Below are positions 1 through 5,849 of a DNA stretch of 16,482 bases, piece after piece. The position numbers were made by a program, and so were the translations under genes. The notes under the pieces are model-generated. The model ran no database searches. It saw only the letters and a program-made list of their open reading frames with translations, and was not told where the DNA came from. The DNA lies in assembly GCA_018831025.1 (NCBI GenBank), contig JAHJRB010000024.1, positions 1-16,482 of the forward strand, written 5' to 3'. The DNA is from Nanobdellota archaeon. Lineage in GTDB: Archaea > Nanobdellota > Nanobdellia > SCGC-AAA011-G17 > ARS1403. Every line of letters starts with the position of its first letter. Positions within the stretch are counted from its first letter, which is position 1.

Positions 1-74
1 GTTTTAAGCCCTGTTTTTACACCCGTAGAAAAGTACGTCTCAGTTATTTAAGTTAGTTGTTTTTTATATTTCTT

Positions 75-368
75 ATGAAAAAAATTAAACCTTTTAGAGA
101 GGCTAAAAAGAAAATAATAAAGAATTATATAATTATTTTAATAGAGAGTAAAAACAGTTTGTATATTCCTATTCCTGAAGAAATTGCAAAATCTTTTGGA
201 ATTAAACAGAATGATTTGGCGATATTTGAAAAAGTGAATCAGGATGATATTTTGATAAGATTTGTTAAAAATAACTTATATAGTTTTATAAAAAAATTGG
301 GAGGAAATAAAAATGAAAATAGGAGAAGCATTAAGCAAACTAAAAAAGGAAAAAAGCAGATTAGCTAG
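75..368 (+). CDS. AbrB/SpoVT-like small protein
   Basis: A 97-residue basic protein whose middle part (SLYIPIPEEIAKSFGIKQND, then a beta-rich ILIRFVK stretch) follows the pattern of the swapped-hairpin AbrB/SpoVT fold: a strand with an IPIP turn, a helix, and a G-x-K-x-x-D turn. Such domains usually bind DNA, often as antitoxins or regulators. I start at the first ATG; a TTG 18 bases upstream is in frame but has no better ribosome binding site. The 3' end overlaps the next gene by 56 bases in another frame, and the GGAGG inside this gene serves the downstream start, so the two are probably co-translated. The Lys-rich tail could bind nucleic acid non-specifically. The family call rests on pattern only; a specific DNA target is unknown. 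Confidence 0.5.
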   Translation: MKKIKPFREAKKKIIKNYIIILIESKNSLYIPIPEEIAKSFGIKQNDLAIFEKVNQDDILIRFVKNNLYSFIKKLGGNKNENRRSIKQTKKGKKQIS

Positions 369-771
369 ATTAAATTTGTTAAGGAAGGAGAATGTTTTTG
401 TTGAGGAAGGAAAAGAAACTAAATTTGATCCTAAAAAATTATTTGAAGAAATAAATCAGAAGATTGAGGATATTAGAGAATTAAAAGTTAAAATACAAAA
501 AACTAATTTAGAAACAACAATAAATAATGGAGATATAAATTTAGCTGAAGCTATAATCAAAGTTAATGATCTAAGAAGTAAGATTGCTAAATTATCTGAT
601 TTATTTGAAAAAGAGAGAAGCTATAGCTACCGAGATGAAGATAGTAAGAACTTTGTTCCGCAGCTGGATGAATTAGAAATAGAAGATGAGATTGAAAATT
701 TGGAAATAGAAAAAGTACAGTTAGACAATAAGATACAAATAACAAATTGGTCTAATGAATTAATTGAATAA
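313..771 (+). CDS. DIP1984 family protein
   Basis: The 152-residue protein matches the DIP1984 family along its whole length. The N-terminus reads MKIGEALSKLKKEKSRLARL, a middle block contains KTNLETTINNGDINLAEAI, and the C-terminus ends with the hallmark NWSNELIE. It is almost entirely helical and highly charged, with heptad-like spacing expected of a coiled coil. The molecular role of the family is not established; some members carry the name septicolysin, without a demonstrated activity known to me. The start has GGAGG eight bases upstream. It overlaps the preceding AbrB-like gene, which suggests one operon. The family is best known from bacteria, so presence here may reflect gene transfer. 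The family assignment is firm, the function is not. Confidence 0.85.
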   Translation: MKIGEALSKLKKEKSRLARLNLLRKENVFVEEGKETKFDPKKLFEEINQKIEDIRELKVKIQKTNLETTINNGDINLAEAIIKVNDLRSKIAKLSDLFEKERSYSYRDEDSKNFVPQLDELEIEDEIENLEIEKVQLDNKIQITNWSNELIE

Positions 772-955
772 TGCTTATCTGTCTCTCTTGACGGGTAAGA
801 GTATTAATAGCAGGATGAAATTTAGGTTTCCGGTTGAAAAGCCACAATGGTCAATAAGGGACCTTGATGGGACGGGATGTCTTAAAGATTAAGATTAAGG
901 ATTAAACCTTTAAAGTTCAAGGCTTAAAGATCATATGCCTGGATTTTTTTCTGCT
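772..955 (+). ncRNA. Candidate structured non-coding RNA
   Basis: This gene-free stretch is clearly richer in G+C (about 44 of 100 bases over 781-880) than the flanking genes. In AT-rich archaea that is a known signature of structured RNA genes. Short stems are visible: CTCTT/AAGAG around a GACGGGT loop (785-801) and an AGGC/GCCT stem near 921-943, followed by a run of seven T that could end transcription. A purine-rich AAGATT repeat lies at 882-905. I cannot match it to tRNA, 5S, SRP, RNase P or box C/D RNA. The strand is guessed from the T run and the direction of the neighbours. Confidence 0.35.
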
Positions 956-976
956 GTTGATACTTTATTATAAAAA

Positions 977-1222
977 ATGGTCAATGGAATGAATGTTAAA
1001 TGCAGAAACTGCTTGAATAAATTCTGGGTTGAGCTTAAACTAAGTTTTGGAGTTAGGCAAAATAAAAATAATGAAGAATTATTAAATTGTTTTTTAAATG
1101 AGGTAAGGTTTTATTTTAAATGTCCTTATTGCAAGCAAGATACTATTGTAAATGCTGTGTTTTTTAATAATAAATTACCTGAGATAAGTCAAATAACTGA
1201 AAATCCTAAGTATATTGGTTAA
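977..1222 (+). CDS. Small zinc-ribbon protein
   Basis: An 81-residue protein with two CxxC knuckles, C9/C12 (KCRNC) and C49/C52 (KCPYC), spaced as in a single zinc ribbon with strands between them. An alternative ATG four codons in (MNVKCRNC) is equally possible; neither has a convincing Shine-Dalgarno sequence. The next gene, also a zinc ribbon, starts two bases after the stop codon, so the two are almost certainly one transcript. Zinc ribbons of this size usually bind nucleic acid or a protein partner. No catalytic motif is visible and I cannot name a specific family. Confidence 0.7.
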   Translation: MVNGMNVKCRNCLNKFWVELKLSFGVRQNKNNEELLNCFLNEVRFYFKCPYCKQDTIVNAVFFNNKLPEISQITENPKYIG

Positions 1223-1224
1223 AA

Positions 1225-1452
1225 ATGAAAGATCCTAGAAAAAATTGTATATATTGTAATTCTAGCAAAGTTAAAATGGTTTATGAAGGTTTAGAAACAG
1301 ACCAATATAAGTGTTTTAACTGCGATAGAGAATATCTTGTTTCAGATTTGAGAAGGATAGCTGGGTTTACGAAAAAAGAGGTGGAAAAAATGGATAAAAA
1401 ATTACTTAAGAAGAAAAAAAGTATAAATGGAAACTTCCTGCTTATATATTAA
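1225..1452 (+). CDS. Small zinc-ribbon protein, second of a pair
   Basis: A 75-residue protein with CIYC (C8/C11) and CFNC (C30/C33), a compact rubredoxin-like or zinc-ribbon arrangement with an aromatic (QYKCFNCDREY) between the knuckles. A Lys-rich helix follows (residues 50-67). The arrangement resembles small archaeal ribbons that contact RNA polymerase or RNA, but there is no diagnostic motif. It sits two bases after the previous zinc-ribbon gene and is probably translated by re-initiation. It is followed by a long inverted repeat that may end the transcript. Confidence 0.7.
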   Translation: MKDPRKNCIYCNSSKVKMVYEGLETDQYKCFNCDREYLVSDLRRIAGFTKKEVEKMDKKLLKKKKSINGNFLLIY

Positions 1453-1460
1453 AATAATTT

Positions 1461-1498
1461 TTACCCTTTACAATACTTATTTATAAAATAAAGGGTAA
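1461..1498. terminator. 10-bp perfect inverted repeat, possible 3' end structure
   Basis: TTACCCTTTA at 1461-1470 pairs perfectly with TAAAGGGTAA at 1489-1498 across an 18-base AT loop. It lies 9 bases after the stop codon of the zinc-ribbon pair. There is no long T run after it, so it may be an mRNA 3' stabilising hairpin or a protein-binding site rather than an intrinsic terminator. Confidence 0.4.
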
Positions 1499-1508
1499 TT
1501 TAAAGGTT

Positions 1509-1533
1509 TTATTTTCTATAAAAGGAGTAATTA
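1509..1533. repeat. 25-bp segment shared with the MNT-HEPN flanking repeat
   Basis: The 25 bases here are identical to 5764-5788, inside the downstream repeat flanking the MNT-HEPN operon (core CTATAAAAGGAGTAATTA). The core also looks like a TATA element followed by a ribosome binding site. It may be a shared promoter module or a degraded third copy of the flanking repeat. Confidence 0.6.
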
Positions 1534-1604
1534 GATAAGTTTCACAGTAATTTTCAATAAGCTTTTAAATTTTATTGACTTAATATTTATAGGGGGGGAG
1601 TAAA

Positions 1605-1868
1605 ATGGAAAATGTTAATTATGCGGAAACCAGATTAAAAGGTAAAGAGCCGGTTGTTTGGGCTTATGTAGATAGAAAAGATTTAGAAGGAAGTTTAAGT
1701 GATTATTATGGTAAGCATGTAGAAGAAGTTACTATAACACCTGTATCAGAAGAAACTGCGAGACAAACGACTGCCTGGGACATATTTAAAAAATTAGAAA
1801 GATTACATAATGCTTTTAATTTAGGCTCTTTAGTTGCTGAGTATGATGCTAGAAGCCAGCGGTTTTAA
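1605..1868 (+). CDS. Hypothetical protein (87 aa)
   Basis: I do not recognise this protein. It is 87 residues, soluble, acidic in the middle (EEVTITPVSEE), with a possible strand VVWAYVDRKD at residues 17-26 and a helix WDIFKKLERLHNAFNLG at 58-74. There are no Cys pairs, membrane segments or catalytic motifs. The start is well defined by a run of seven G plus A-G (GGGGGGGAG) six bases ahead of the ATG. The following gene has nearly the same leader (ATAGGGGGAGTAAAATG), so the two may be co-regulated or derive from one duplicated expression unit. Confidence 0.65.
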   Translation: MENVNYAETRLKGKEPVVWAYVDRKDLEGSLSDYYGKHVEEVTITPVSEETARQTTAWDIFKKLERLHNAFNLGSLVAEYDARSQRF

Positions 1869-1903
1869 TCTAAAAACTGCTTAATTTAAATAGGGGGAGT
1901 AAA

Positions 1904-2164
1904 ATGACAGAAAGAAAAAGTAAAAGGGTACTTGCTCATGCTGCTGATGTAAATAGAGGAATTGAAGTTTATTTTTATGCTGATGGAAGGGTTGATATGC
2001 AGACTGTTAATGGTGTTCATACATTTGGTATTGAAGTTAAATTAGTTGAGGAATATGAACACATGGGTCGCATGGCTTATAAGGTTGAAGTTTATCAAAT
2101 TGATGGTAAAAATAATGGAAGAGTGCATATCTCTAATAGAATTTTTCTTGATTCTAAGGAATAA
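1904..2164 (+). CDS. Hypothetical protein (86 aa)
   Basis: Not recognised. Eighty-six residues, predicted mostly beta: RGIEVYFYADGRVDMQTVNG, then TFGIEVKLVEEYE, then AYKVEVYQIDGKNNG and VHISNRIFLD, with turns at the DG and NG pairs. This would suit a small beta-barrel or sandwich. It shares its leader sequence (AGGGGGAGTAAAATG) with the preceding gene, 35 bases upstream, so the two are likely one transcription unit. No sequence similarity between the two proteins is apparent. Confidence 0.65.
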   Translation: MTERKSKRVLAHAADVNRGIEVYFYADGRVDMQTVNGVHTFGIEVKLVEEYEHMGRMAYKVEVYQIDGKNNGRVHISNRIFLDSKE

Positions 2165-2206
2165 ATCAGAAACTTTTTATAATAGCAATTGTTTTTTTAC
2201 ATCATA

Positions 2207-2212
2207 GGAGGT
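2207..2212 (+). promoter_or_regulatory. Strong Shine-Dalgarno that points to an ATT start
   Basis: GGAGGT lies nine bases ahead of an in-frame ATT at 2222. The only conventional start in frame, TTG at 2189, is upstream of this site and has no ribosome binding site of its own. Confidence 0.5.
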
Positions 2213-2221
2213 AGAGAAAAA

Positions 2222-2710
2222 ATTAAATTAAAAATATTATTTTTGATTTTTATTATAATTGTTTTAAATGGATGTAGCTTAACTGGAAATGTTGTTAAAG
2301 AGGGAAGTGTAATTAAAGTAGATTATACTGGAAGTTTTGAAAACGGAGTAGAATTTGATAGTTCTGTTGGAAAAGAACCGCTTACTGTAACTATTGGAGC
2401 TGGTCAAGTAATAAAAGGTTTTGAGGATGCTTTAATAGGAATGAGGTTAAATGAAGAAAAAGAAGTAACTGTTAATCCAGAAGAAGGATATGGAGCTTTA
2501 AATCCTGAATTAATTGAGGAAATTCCCAGAAAAAATATAGTTTTAGATAATATAGAAGTCGGAACTACTTTAATTGCAACTGATTCTAATGGAAATCAAA
2601 TTCCTGCTACTGTAATAGAGGTTAATGATGAAATTGTTAAAGTAGATTTAAATCATCCTTTAGCTGGAAAGATTATCAAGTTTAAAATAAAAATAATTGA
2701 GATTAAATAA
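2222..2710 (+). CDS. FKBP/SlyD-type peptidyl-prolyl isomerase lipoprotein
   Basis: Peptidyl-prolyl cis-trans isomerase anchored outside the membrane. After a short basic start comes a hydrophobic stretch (KILFLIFIIIVLNGC) ending in a lipobox-like LNGC, so the Cys is probably lipidated. The FKBP domain follows: VDYTGSFENGVEFDSS, PLTVTIGAGQVIKGFEDALI and MRLNEEKEVTVNPEEGYGA are diagnostic. The flap then contains the extra chaperone domain of SlyD-like FKBPs, shown by the late DLNHPLAGK motif. The role is probably folding of exported proteins. I place the start at ATT 2222 because of the GGAGGT nine bases upstream and the clean signal peptide; the alternative is TTG 2189. The last 26 bases of this gene are duplicated at 3444-3469. 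Confidence 0.9.
   Translation: MKLKILFLIFIIIVLNGCSLTGNVVKEGSVIKVDYTGSFENGVEFDSSVGKEPLTVTIGAGQVIKGFEDALIGMRLNEEKEVTVNPEEGYGALNPELIEEIPRKNIVLDNIEVGTTLIATDSNGNQIPATVIEVNDEIVKVDLNHPLAGKIIKFKIKIIEIK
2681..2706 (+). repeat. FKBP tail segment, original copy
   Basis: The 3' end of the FKBP reading frame matches 3444-3469 at 25 of 26 positions. The second copy lies beyond the divergent HTH pair, so the pair is bracketed by this segment together with the 20-bp repeat listed next. Confidence 0.75.
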
Positions 2711-2712
2711 AA

Positions 2713-2732
2713 TTTAGCCTCCTTTCAGAGAA
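2713..2732. repeat. 20-bp direct repeat, left copy
   Basis: TTTAGCCTCCTTTCAGAGAA is identical to 3422-3441. The two copies flank the divergent pair of small HTH genes. Read on the other strand it contains AGGAGGCTAAA, which resembles the repeat motif of the accessory region. Confidence 0.85.
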
Positions 2733-2745
2733 CTCAGACAAAAAG

Positions 2746-3069
2746 TTAAGTTGAGATTGGTTCAATAATTTCCTTTTGATTTTTTCTAATGGCTTCTGAA
2801 ATCAACGCTTTTTCCAGATCTAAAATTCTTTTTGAGATAATGCTGCTGGTGTTTAAAGTGTAAAGCTTTGTTTTTCCAAATCTTCTTGTTACTTTAACTA
2901 TTTTGTATTTATCTAGTTCTTTCCAATAGTTGAATAAAGAAGCTCTGGAGATATTTGAACCTTTAGCTATCTCTGATTTAGTAAAATCCATACCTTTATT
3001 GTCTACTAAGAAATCAAGTATCTTAAATAAAGGCATTTCTCCTGTTAATTGCAGTAATAATGATTTCAT
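2746..3069 (-). CDS. Winged-helix transcriptional regulator
   Basis: A 107-residue DNA-binding protein. Residues 13-70 form a winged helix: KILDFLVDNKGMDFTKSEIAKGSNISRASLFNYWKELDKYKIVK, with recognition helix SRASLFNYWKELDK and wing TRRFGKTKLYTLN. The remaining residues are a charged helix suited to dimerisation. It is transcribed away from the small gene at 3136 from a shared 66-base gap. A TATA box (3092-3100) sits about 25 bases ahead of the ATG with no ribosome binding site, so the message is probably leaderless. It most likely autoregulates the pair. The pair is bounded by 20-bp direct repeats and so looks inserted. Confidence 0.75.
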   Translation of the reverse strand: MKSLLLQLTGEMPLFKILDFLVDNKGMDFTKSEIAKGSNISRASLFNYWKELDKYKIVKVTRRFGKTKLYTLNTSSIISKRILDLEKALISEAIRKNQKEIIEPIST

Positions 3070-3091
3070 ATAGATGATTGAGAATATAAAA

Positions 3092-3100
3092 GTATATAAA
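3092..3100 (-). promoter_or_regulatory. TATA box in the divergent promoter
   Basis: Read on the minus strand this is TTTATATAC, 23 bases from the ATG at 3069. The same TATATAAA core also reads on the plus strand and is at a workable distance from the ATG at 3136, so it may serve both genes. Confidence 0.5.
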
Positions 3101-3135
3101 TCTTTTCATTCAAAGTATGTTTTGGTGGACTTTTT

Positions 3136-3402
3136 ATGTGGTTAGATGAGGAGATAAAAGGAAAAATTTTACATAAGCTAACTCGTTTAGGAAAATTCAA
3201 GCATAGCCATACTTCTATTGATAATCTTCCAAAAGGTTTTCCAAAAGATATTAGAGGCAAGGTTAAGGATTTAGTTGATGAGTTAATTAAAGAAAATATA
3301 CTATTAGTAAAACCTACTAATTATGGAAAAGAGATATCTGTTAATTCTATAGAAAAAGAAAAAATAGTGTATTATATTGGAAAGTTTTTAGATAAAGAAT
3401 AA
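3136..3402 (+). CDS. Small HTH-like partner protein (88 aa)
   Basis: An 88-residue basic protein with a helical layout (EEIKGKILHKLTRLGKF, GKVKDLVDELIKENILLVK) and a hairpin-like KPTNYGKEISVN segment, which fits a minimal winged helix. A conserved-looking HSHTSIDNLPKGFP loop joins the first helix to the second. It is divergent from the winged-helix regulator at 2746-3069 and shares its promoter gap. Small paired genes of this kind in archaea often act as regulatory or TA-like modules, but no toxin motif is visible. GGTGG lies ten bases ahead of the ATG. Confidence 0.6.
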   Translation: MWLDEEIKGKILHKLTRLGKFKHSHTSIDNLPKGFPKDIRGKVKDLVDELIKENILLVKPTNYGKEISVNSIEKEKIVYYIGKFLDKE

Positions 3403-3421
3403 GTTGTTAAAAAAATAAAAT

Positions 3422-3441
3422 TTTAGCCTCCTTTCAGAGAA
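3422..3441. repeat. 20-bp direct repeat, right copy
   Basis: Identical to 2713-2732. Together they enclose the HTH gene pair, giving a module of about 690 bp between the copies. Confidence 0.85.
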
Positions 3442-3443
3442 AA

Positions 3444-3469
3444 TTTAAAATAAAAGTAATTGAGATTAA
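3444..3469 (+). repeat. Duplicated FKBP tail segment
   Basis: Matches the end of the FKBP gene (2681-2706) at 25 of 26 bases, but here it is not attached to an FKBP gene. It directly abuts the stop codon of the HD-GYP gene, so one junction of a duplication or insertion is visible here. Confidence 0.75.
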
Positions 3470-3470
3470 T

Positions 3471-4454
3471 TTATTGTCTGATTAATTGTATAAATTCCTT
3501 GAAAAGATCTCTATCTAAAGCTCCTGCTGCAACATCTCTTGCTATTTTTTGCAGGGCTTCTTTTTTTCCATGTTTTCTTCTAAAAAATCCTCCGCCCTTT
3601 CTTGGCACTATAACTCCGCCGTATGTCATCCTATCATAAAAATTAACTAAGGCTATTACTCTGCCCGGGATTGAAACATTAGTTCCGCTTAGACCTCTTG
3701 GATAGCCACTTCCATCTAATTTTTCATGATGCTGATAAACAGCTTGGGTAATTACTCCATCTGTAATTCCGCTGTTGCTTAATACTCTGTAGCCTCTGTC
3801 TGTATGGGATCTCATTGCTTCGTATTGTAAATCAGTTAATCTGCTTTCTGAGTGGATTAAATCTTGTTGAAAGCCTTCTTCTGTTTTTCCAATATCGTGG
3901 ACTATGGCTCCTTTTCCTGCAGAAATTGTTATTTCTCTTGGAAATTGACTTCTTAAACAACAAGCTAGCGTTAATATACATGCGTTAGTGCAGTGTATTG
4001 TTGTGTCATATTTATCTGAAGAAGCCATGTTTATTAGATTTAACATAATCTTTGGGTCTCTTAAAAAACTTTCAATCATTGACTCTATTATTCTTGTAAG
4101 TCCTTCTAAAGTAGCTCCTCTTGGCTCTGCTAATGTTTCTGCTGTGATTGTTGTAAATGTAGTTTTTATTTTTTCCGGATCTTTTGATGATAAATCTTGC
4201 TTTAATTGCCCGCTGTAGTTTTCCTGTGCAGCTCTTAGCAAGTTCATTGAGTCTTCTTTTCTTATGTATAATCTAGCAGGCAATGTATGATTATCTATGC
4301 GGCTAGTATCTATGGTTACTCCCGCTGGTTTATATCTAGCGAATTTTCCAAGTCTTGGGGAGATTAAGAGTTCATATGATGTTGATACCTTTATCTGCTC
4401 TAGTCTTATTAGCTCTACATCATCACTTGCTAGCTCTTCTAAGAGTTTTGACAT
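3471..4454 (-). CDS. HD-GYP domain phosphohydrolase
   Basis: A 327-residue HD-GYP protein, of the family that degrades cyclic di-GMP and related dinucleotides. Residues 18-75 match the N-terminal domain common in bacterial HD-GYP proteins (TSYELLISPRLGKFARYK ... RLYIRKED). The catalytic domain has H154, the HDIGK metal site (186-190), H217 in SHTDRGY, the signature HHEKLDGSGYP (242-252) and D274 in YDRMT, so all expected metal ligands appear present. No membrane segment or receiver domain is seen, so it is cytoplasmic with no obvious sensor. HD-GYP is rare in archaea, and this gene is visibly less AT-rich than its neighbours, so acquisition from a bacterium is likely. No diguanylate cyclase is in the window. 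Confidence 0.9.
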   Translation of the reverse strand: MSKLLEELASDDVELIRLEQIKVSTSYELLISPRLGKFARYKPAGVTIDTSRIDNHTLPARLYIRKEDSMNLLRAAQENYSGQLKQDLSSKDPEKIKTTFTTITAETLAEPRGATLEGLTRIIESMIESFLRDPKIMLNLINMASSDKYDTTIHCTNACILTLACCLRSQFPREITISAGKGAIVHDIGKTEEGFQQDLIHSESRLTDLQYEAMRSHTDRGYRVLSNSGITDGVITQAVYQHHEKLDGSGYPRGLSGTNVSIPGRVIALVNFYDRMTYGGVIVPRKGGGFFRRKHGKKEALQKIARDVAAGALDRDLFKEFIQLIRQ

Positions 4455-4514
4455 TTATTTAACTAAATAAGAAAAATATTTAAAATATGAGTTTTTAGCA
4501 GTTTAAAGGTTACT

Positions 4515-4598
4515 AACAATTAACTTTCCATACTTTATTTTCTATAAAAGATGTTTTAGCACATAACCTTTTTTGACAAAAAGATTAAGCAAAAATAG
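4515..4598. repeat. Direct repeat upstream of the MNT-HEPN operon
   Basis: About 84 bp that align almost without change to 5744-5837, apart from a roughly ten-base gap after CTATAAAAG. Shared landmarks are ACTTTCCATACTTTATTTTC, then TTTTAGCACATAACCTTTTT, then AAGCAAAAATA. The two copies enclose the MNT-HEPN operon exactly. Confidence 0.85.
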
Positions 4599-4617
4599 AT
4601 TTTAAACAATAGAAAAC

Positions 4618-4661
4618 CTTATATATGGTTTATAACCATAATAATATGGTTAAAAATGGTT
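4618..4661 (+). promoter_or_regulatory. Promoter and four-half-site operator of the MNT-HEPN operon
   Basis: TATGGTT occurs at 4624-4630, its complement AACCATA at 4634-4640, TATGGTT again at 4645-4651, and ATGGTT at 4656-4661, which includes the start codon. The half-sites form two overlapping inverted repeats over a CTTATATAT TATA element. The winged helix at the front of the MNT protein is the obvious candidate to bind them and autoregulate. Confidence 0.65.
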
Positions 4662-5225
4662 AATGAAATTGATAGTATATTGGAAATATTGATAGAAAAT
4701 AGAAAAGAAAGATTTAGTATAAGAAGTTTGTCTAAATTAAGAAAAATAAACTATAAATCTGCATATAATGCCATTATGAAGCTAGAGAAGGAAGGAATTG
4801 TAGATTTAGAAAGATTGGGTAATACAACTAACTGCTTTTTTAATCTAAATTTTAGTCCAAGAGTTTTTGGCGTAGAGTATGAAAGAAGGAATAATCTATT
4901 TAAGAATAAAAATTTTGAGATAGTCTATTCAAGATTAAATAAAATATCCAAACAATTTATAGCTTTACTATTTGGATCTTATGCAAAGAAAACTTCAGAT
5001 AAAAATTCAGATATAGATTTACTAATAATTGGGGAGAATTTAAAAGAAATTGACGGAATAATATCTTTAATTCCTCTTAAAATACATTTAACTTTAATCT
5101 CAAACAAAGAATTTCTAGATATGGCTAAAAGCAAAGAGTTTAGTGTTGTTAATGAAGCGATAGAAAATAATATAATTTTATTGGGTATAGAAGCTTATTA
5201 TAGGTTATTGGAAAATGCTAGATGA
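4656..5225 (+). CDS. Winged-helix/MNT nucleotidyltransferase antitoxin
   Basis: A 189-residue protein with an N-terminal winged helix (residues 5-60, SIRSLSKLRKINYKSAYNAI recognition region) fused to a minimal nucleotidyltransferase. The catalytic motif is GSYAKKTSDKNSDIDLLII, with GS at 107-108 and the metal-binding Asp pair D119 and D121. Such MNT proteins neutralise a HEPN RNase partner, in the MntA/HepT case by adding AMP to a Tyr. The HEPN gene follows with an 11-base overlap, so translation is coupled. The added DNA-binding domain, with repeated half-sites over the promoter, suggests that this antitoxin also represses its own operon. The whole operon lies between long direct repeats. 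Confidence 0.88.
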   Translation: MVNEIDSILEILIENRKERFSIRSLSKLRKINYKSAYNAIMKLEKEGIVDLERLGNTTNCFFNLNFSPRVFGVEYERRNNLFKNKNFEIVYSRLNKISKQFIALLFGSYAKKTSDKNSDIDLLIIGENLKEIDGIISLIPLKIHLTLISNKEFLDMAKSKEFSVVNEAIENNIILLGIEAYYRLLENAR

Positions 5226-5739
5226 AAAAAGAATTAAGGAAGCTGAAGTGAATGTTAAAAGTTATTTAGAAGATGGTTTATTAAAAAAAGCCAAAGACAT
5301 TGATTTTAAAATTTTAGAGGTTTTAAAAAATAATTCTAAAGAAAGTTTAAAAGTTGCTAATATGGCTTTAAAAGAATCCAGTTTATGGACAATAGTTTGC
5401 AGTTACTATTCTATGTATTATATTGCTAATGCAGTCTTGTATAAATTTAGTTATAAGGTAGGGGATAAGATTAGTCATAAAGTAACTTCTGATGCTTTAA
5501 TTGTATTTATTAGAAATAAATTGAAAAAGAAGCTAATAGAAGAATTTGAAAAGGCTAAAGAGGAGGCATTAGAGATTGCTGGATTAAGAACAGATTCTTT
5601 ATTGCAGTCTTTTGATTTTGAAAGAGAAAAAAGGAGTAAAATACAGTATAATATGACTGAAAAAGTTAAAAAATCTAAAGCTAAGACTTCTTTAGAAAGG
5701 GCTAAGTTGTTTGTTTTTGAAATAGAAAAGTTATTGTAA
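5215..5739 (+). CDS. HEPN-domain toxin partner of MNT
   Basis: A 174-residue all-helical HEPN protein: LWTIVCSYYSMYYIANAVLYK (58-77) is the typical second helix, and REKRSKIQYNMTEKV (137-151) sits where the active RNase motif R-x4-6-H belongs. Here the His seems replaced by Y145 (R140-S-K-I-Q-Y145), a variant seen in archaeal MNT-linked HEPN proteins. The protein may therefore be a weak or differently configured RNase, or the Tyr may be the AMPylation target of the partner. It overlaps the MNT gene by 11 bases (ATGCTAGATGA). The family call is firm; toxicity is inferred from the pairing. Confidence 0.82.
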   Translation: MLDEKRIKEAEVNVKSYLEDGLLKKAKDIDFKILEVLKNNSKESLKVANMALKESSLWTIVCSYYSMYYIANAVLYKFSYKVGDKISHKVTSDALIVFIRNKLKKKLIEEFEKAKEEALEIAGLRTDSLLQSFDFEREKRSKIQYNMTEKVKKSKAKTSLERAKLFVFEIEKLL

Positions 5740-5743
5740 AATT

Positions 5744-5837
5744 AACAAATTACTTTCCATACTTTATTTTCTATAAAAGGAGTAATTAAAGTTTTAGCAC
5801 ATAACCTTTTTTAACAAAAAGCTTAAGCAAAAATAAG
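5744..5837. repeat. Direct repeat downstream of the MNT-HEPN operon
   Basis: The second copy of the block at 4515-4598, starting four bases after the HEPN stop codon. It has about ten extra bases (GAGTAATTAA region), which it shares with the short copy at 1509-1533. Confidence 0.85.
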
Positions 5838-5849
5838 AGAAAAAAATTC

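Noticed and set aside
772..955. RNase P or SRP RNA
   Set aside because: An AAGGCTTA near the 3' end resembles the P4 strand of RNase P, but the matching 5' conserved region (GAGGAAAGTCC type) is missing. No SRP helix 8 motif is seen.
3988..4218. A 76-codon plus-strand frame
   Set aside because: It is antisense within the well-supported HD-GYP gene.
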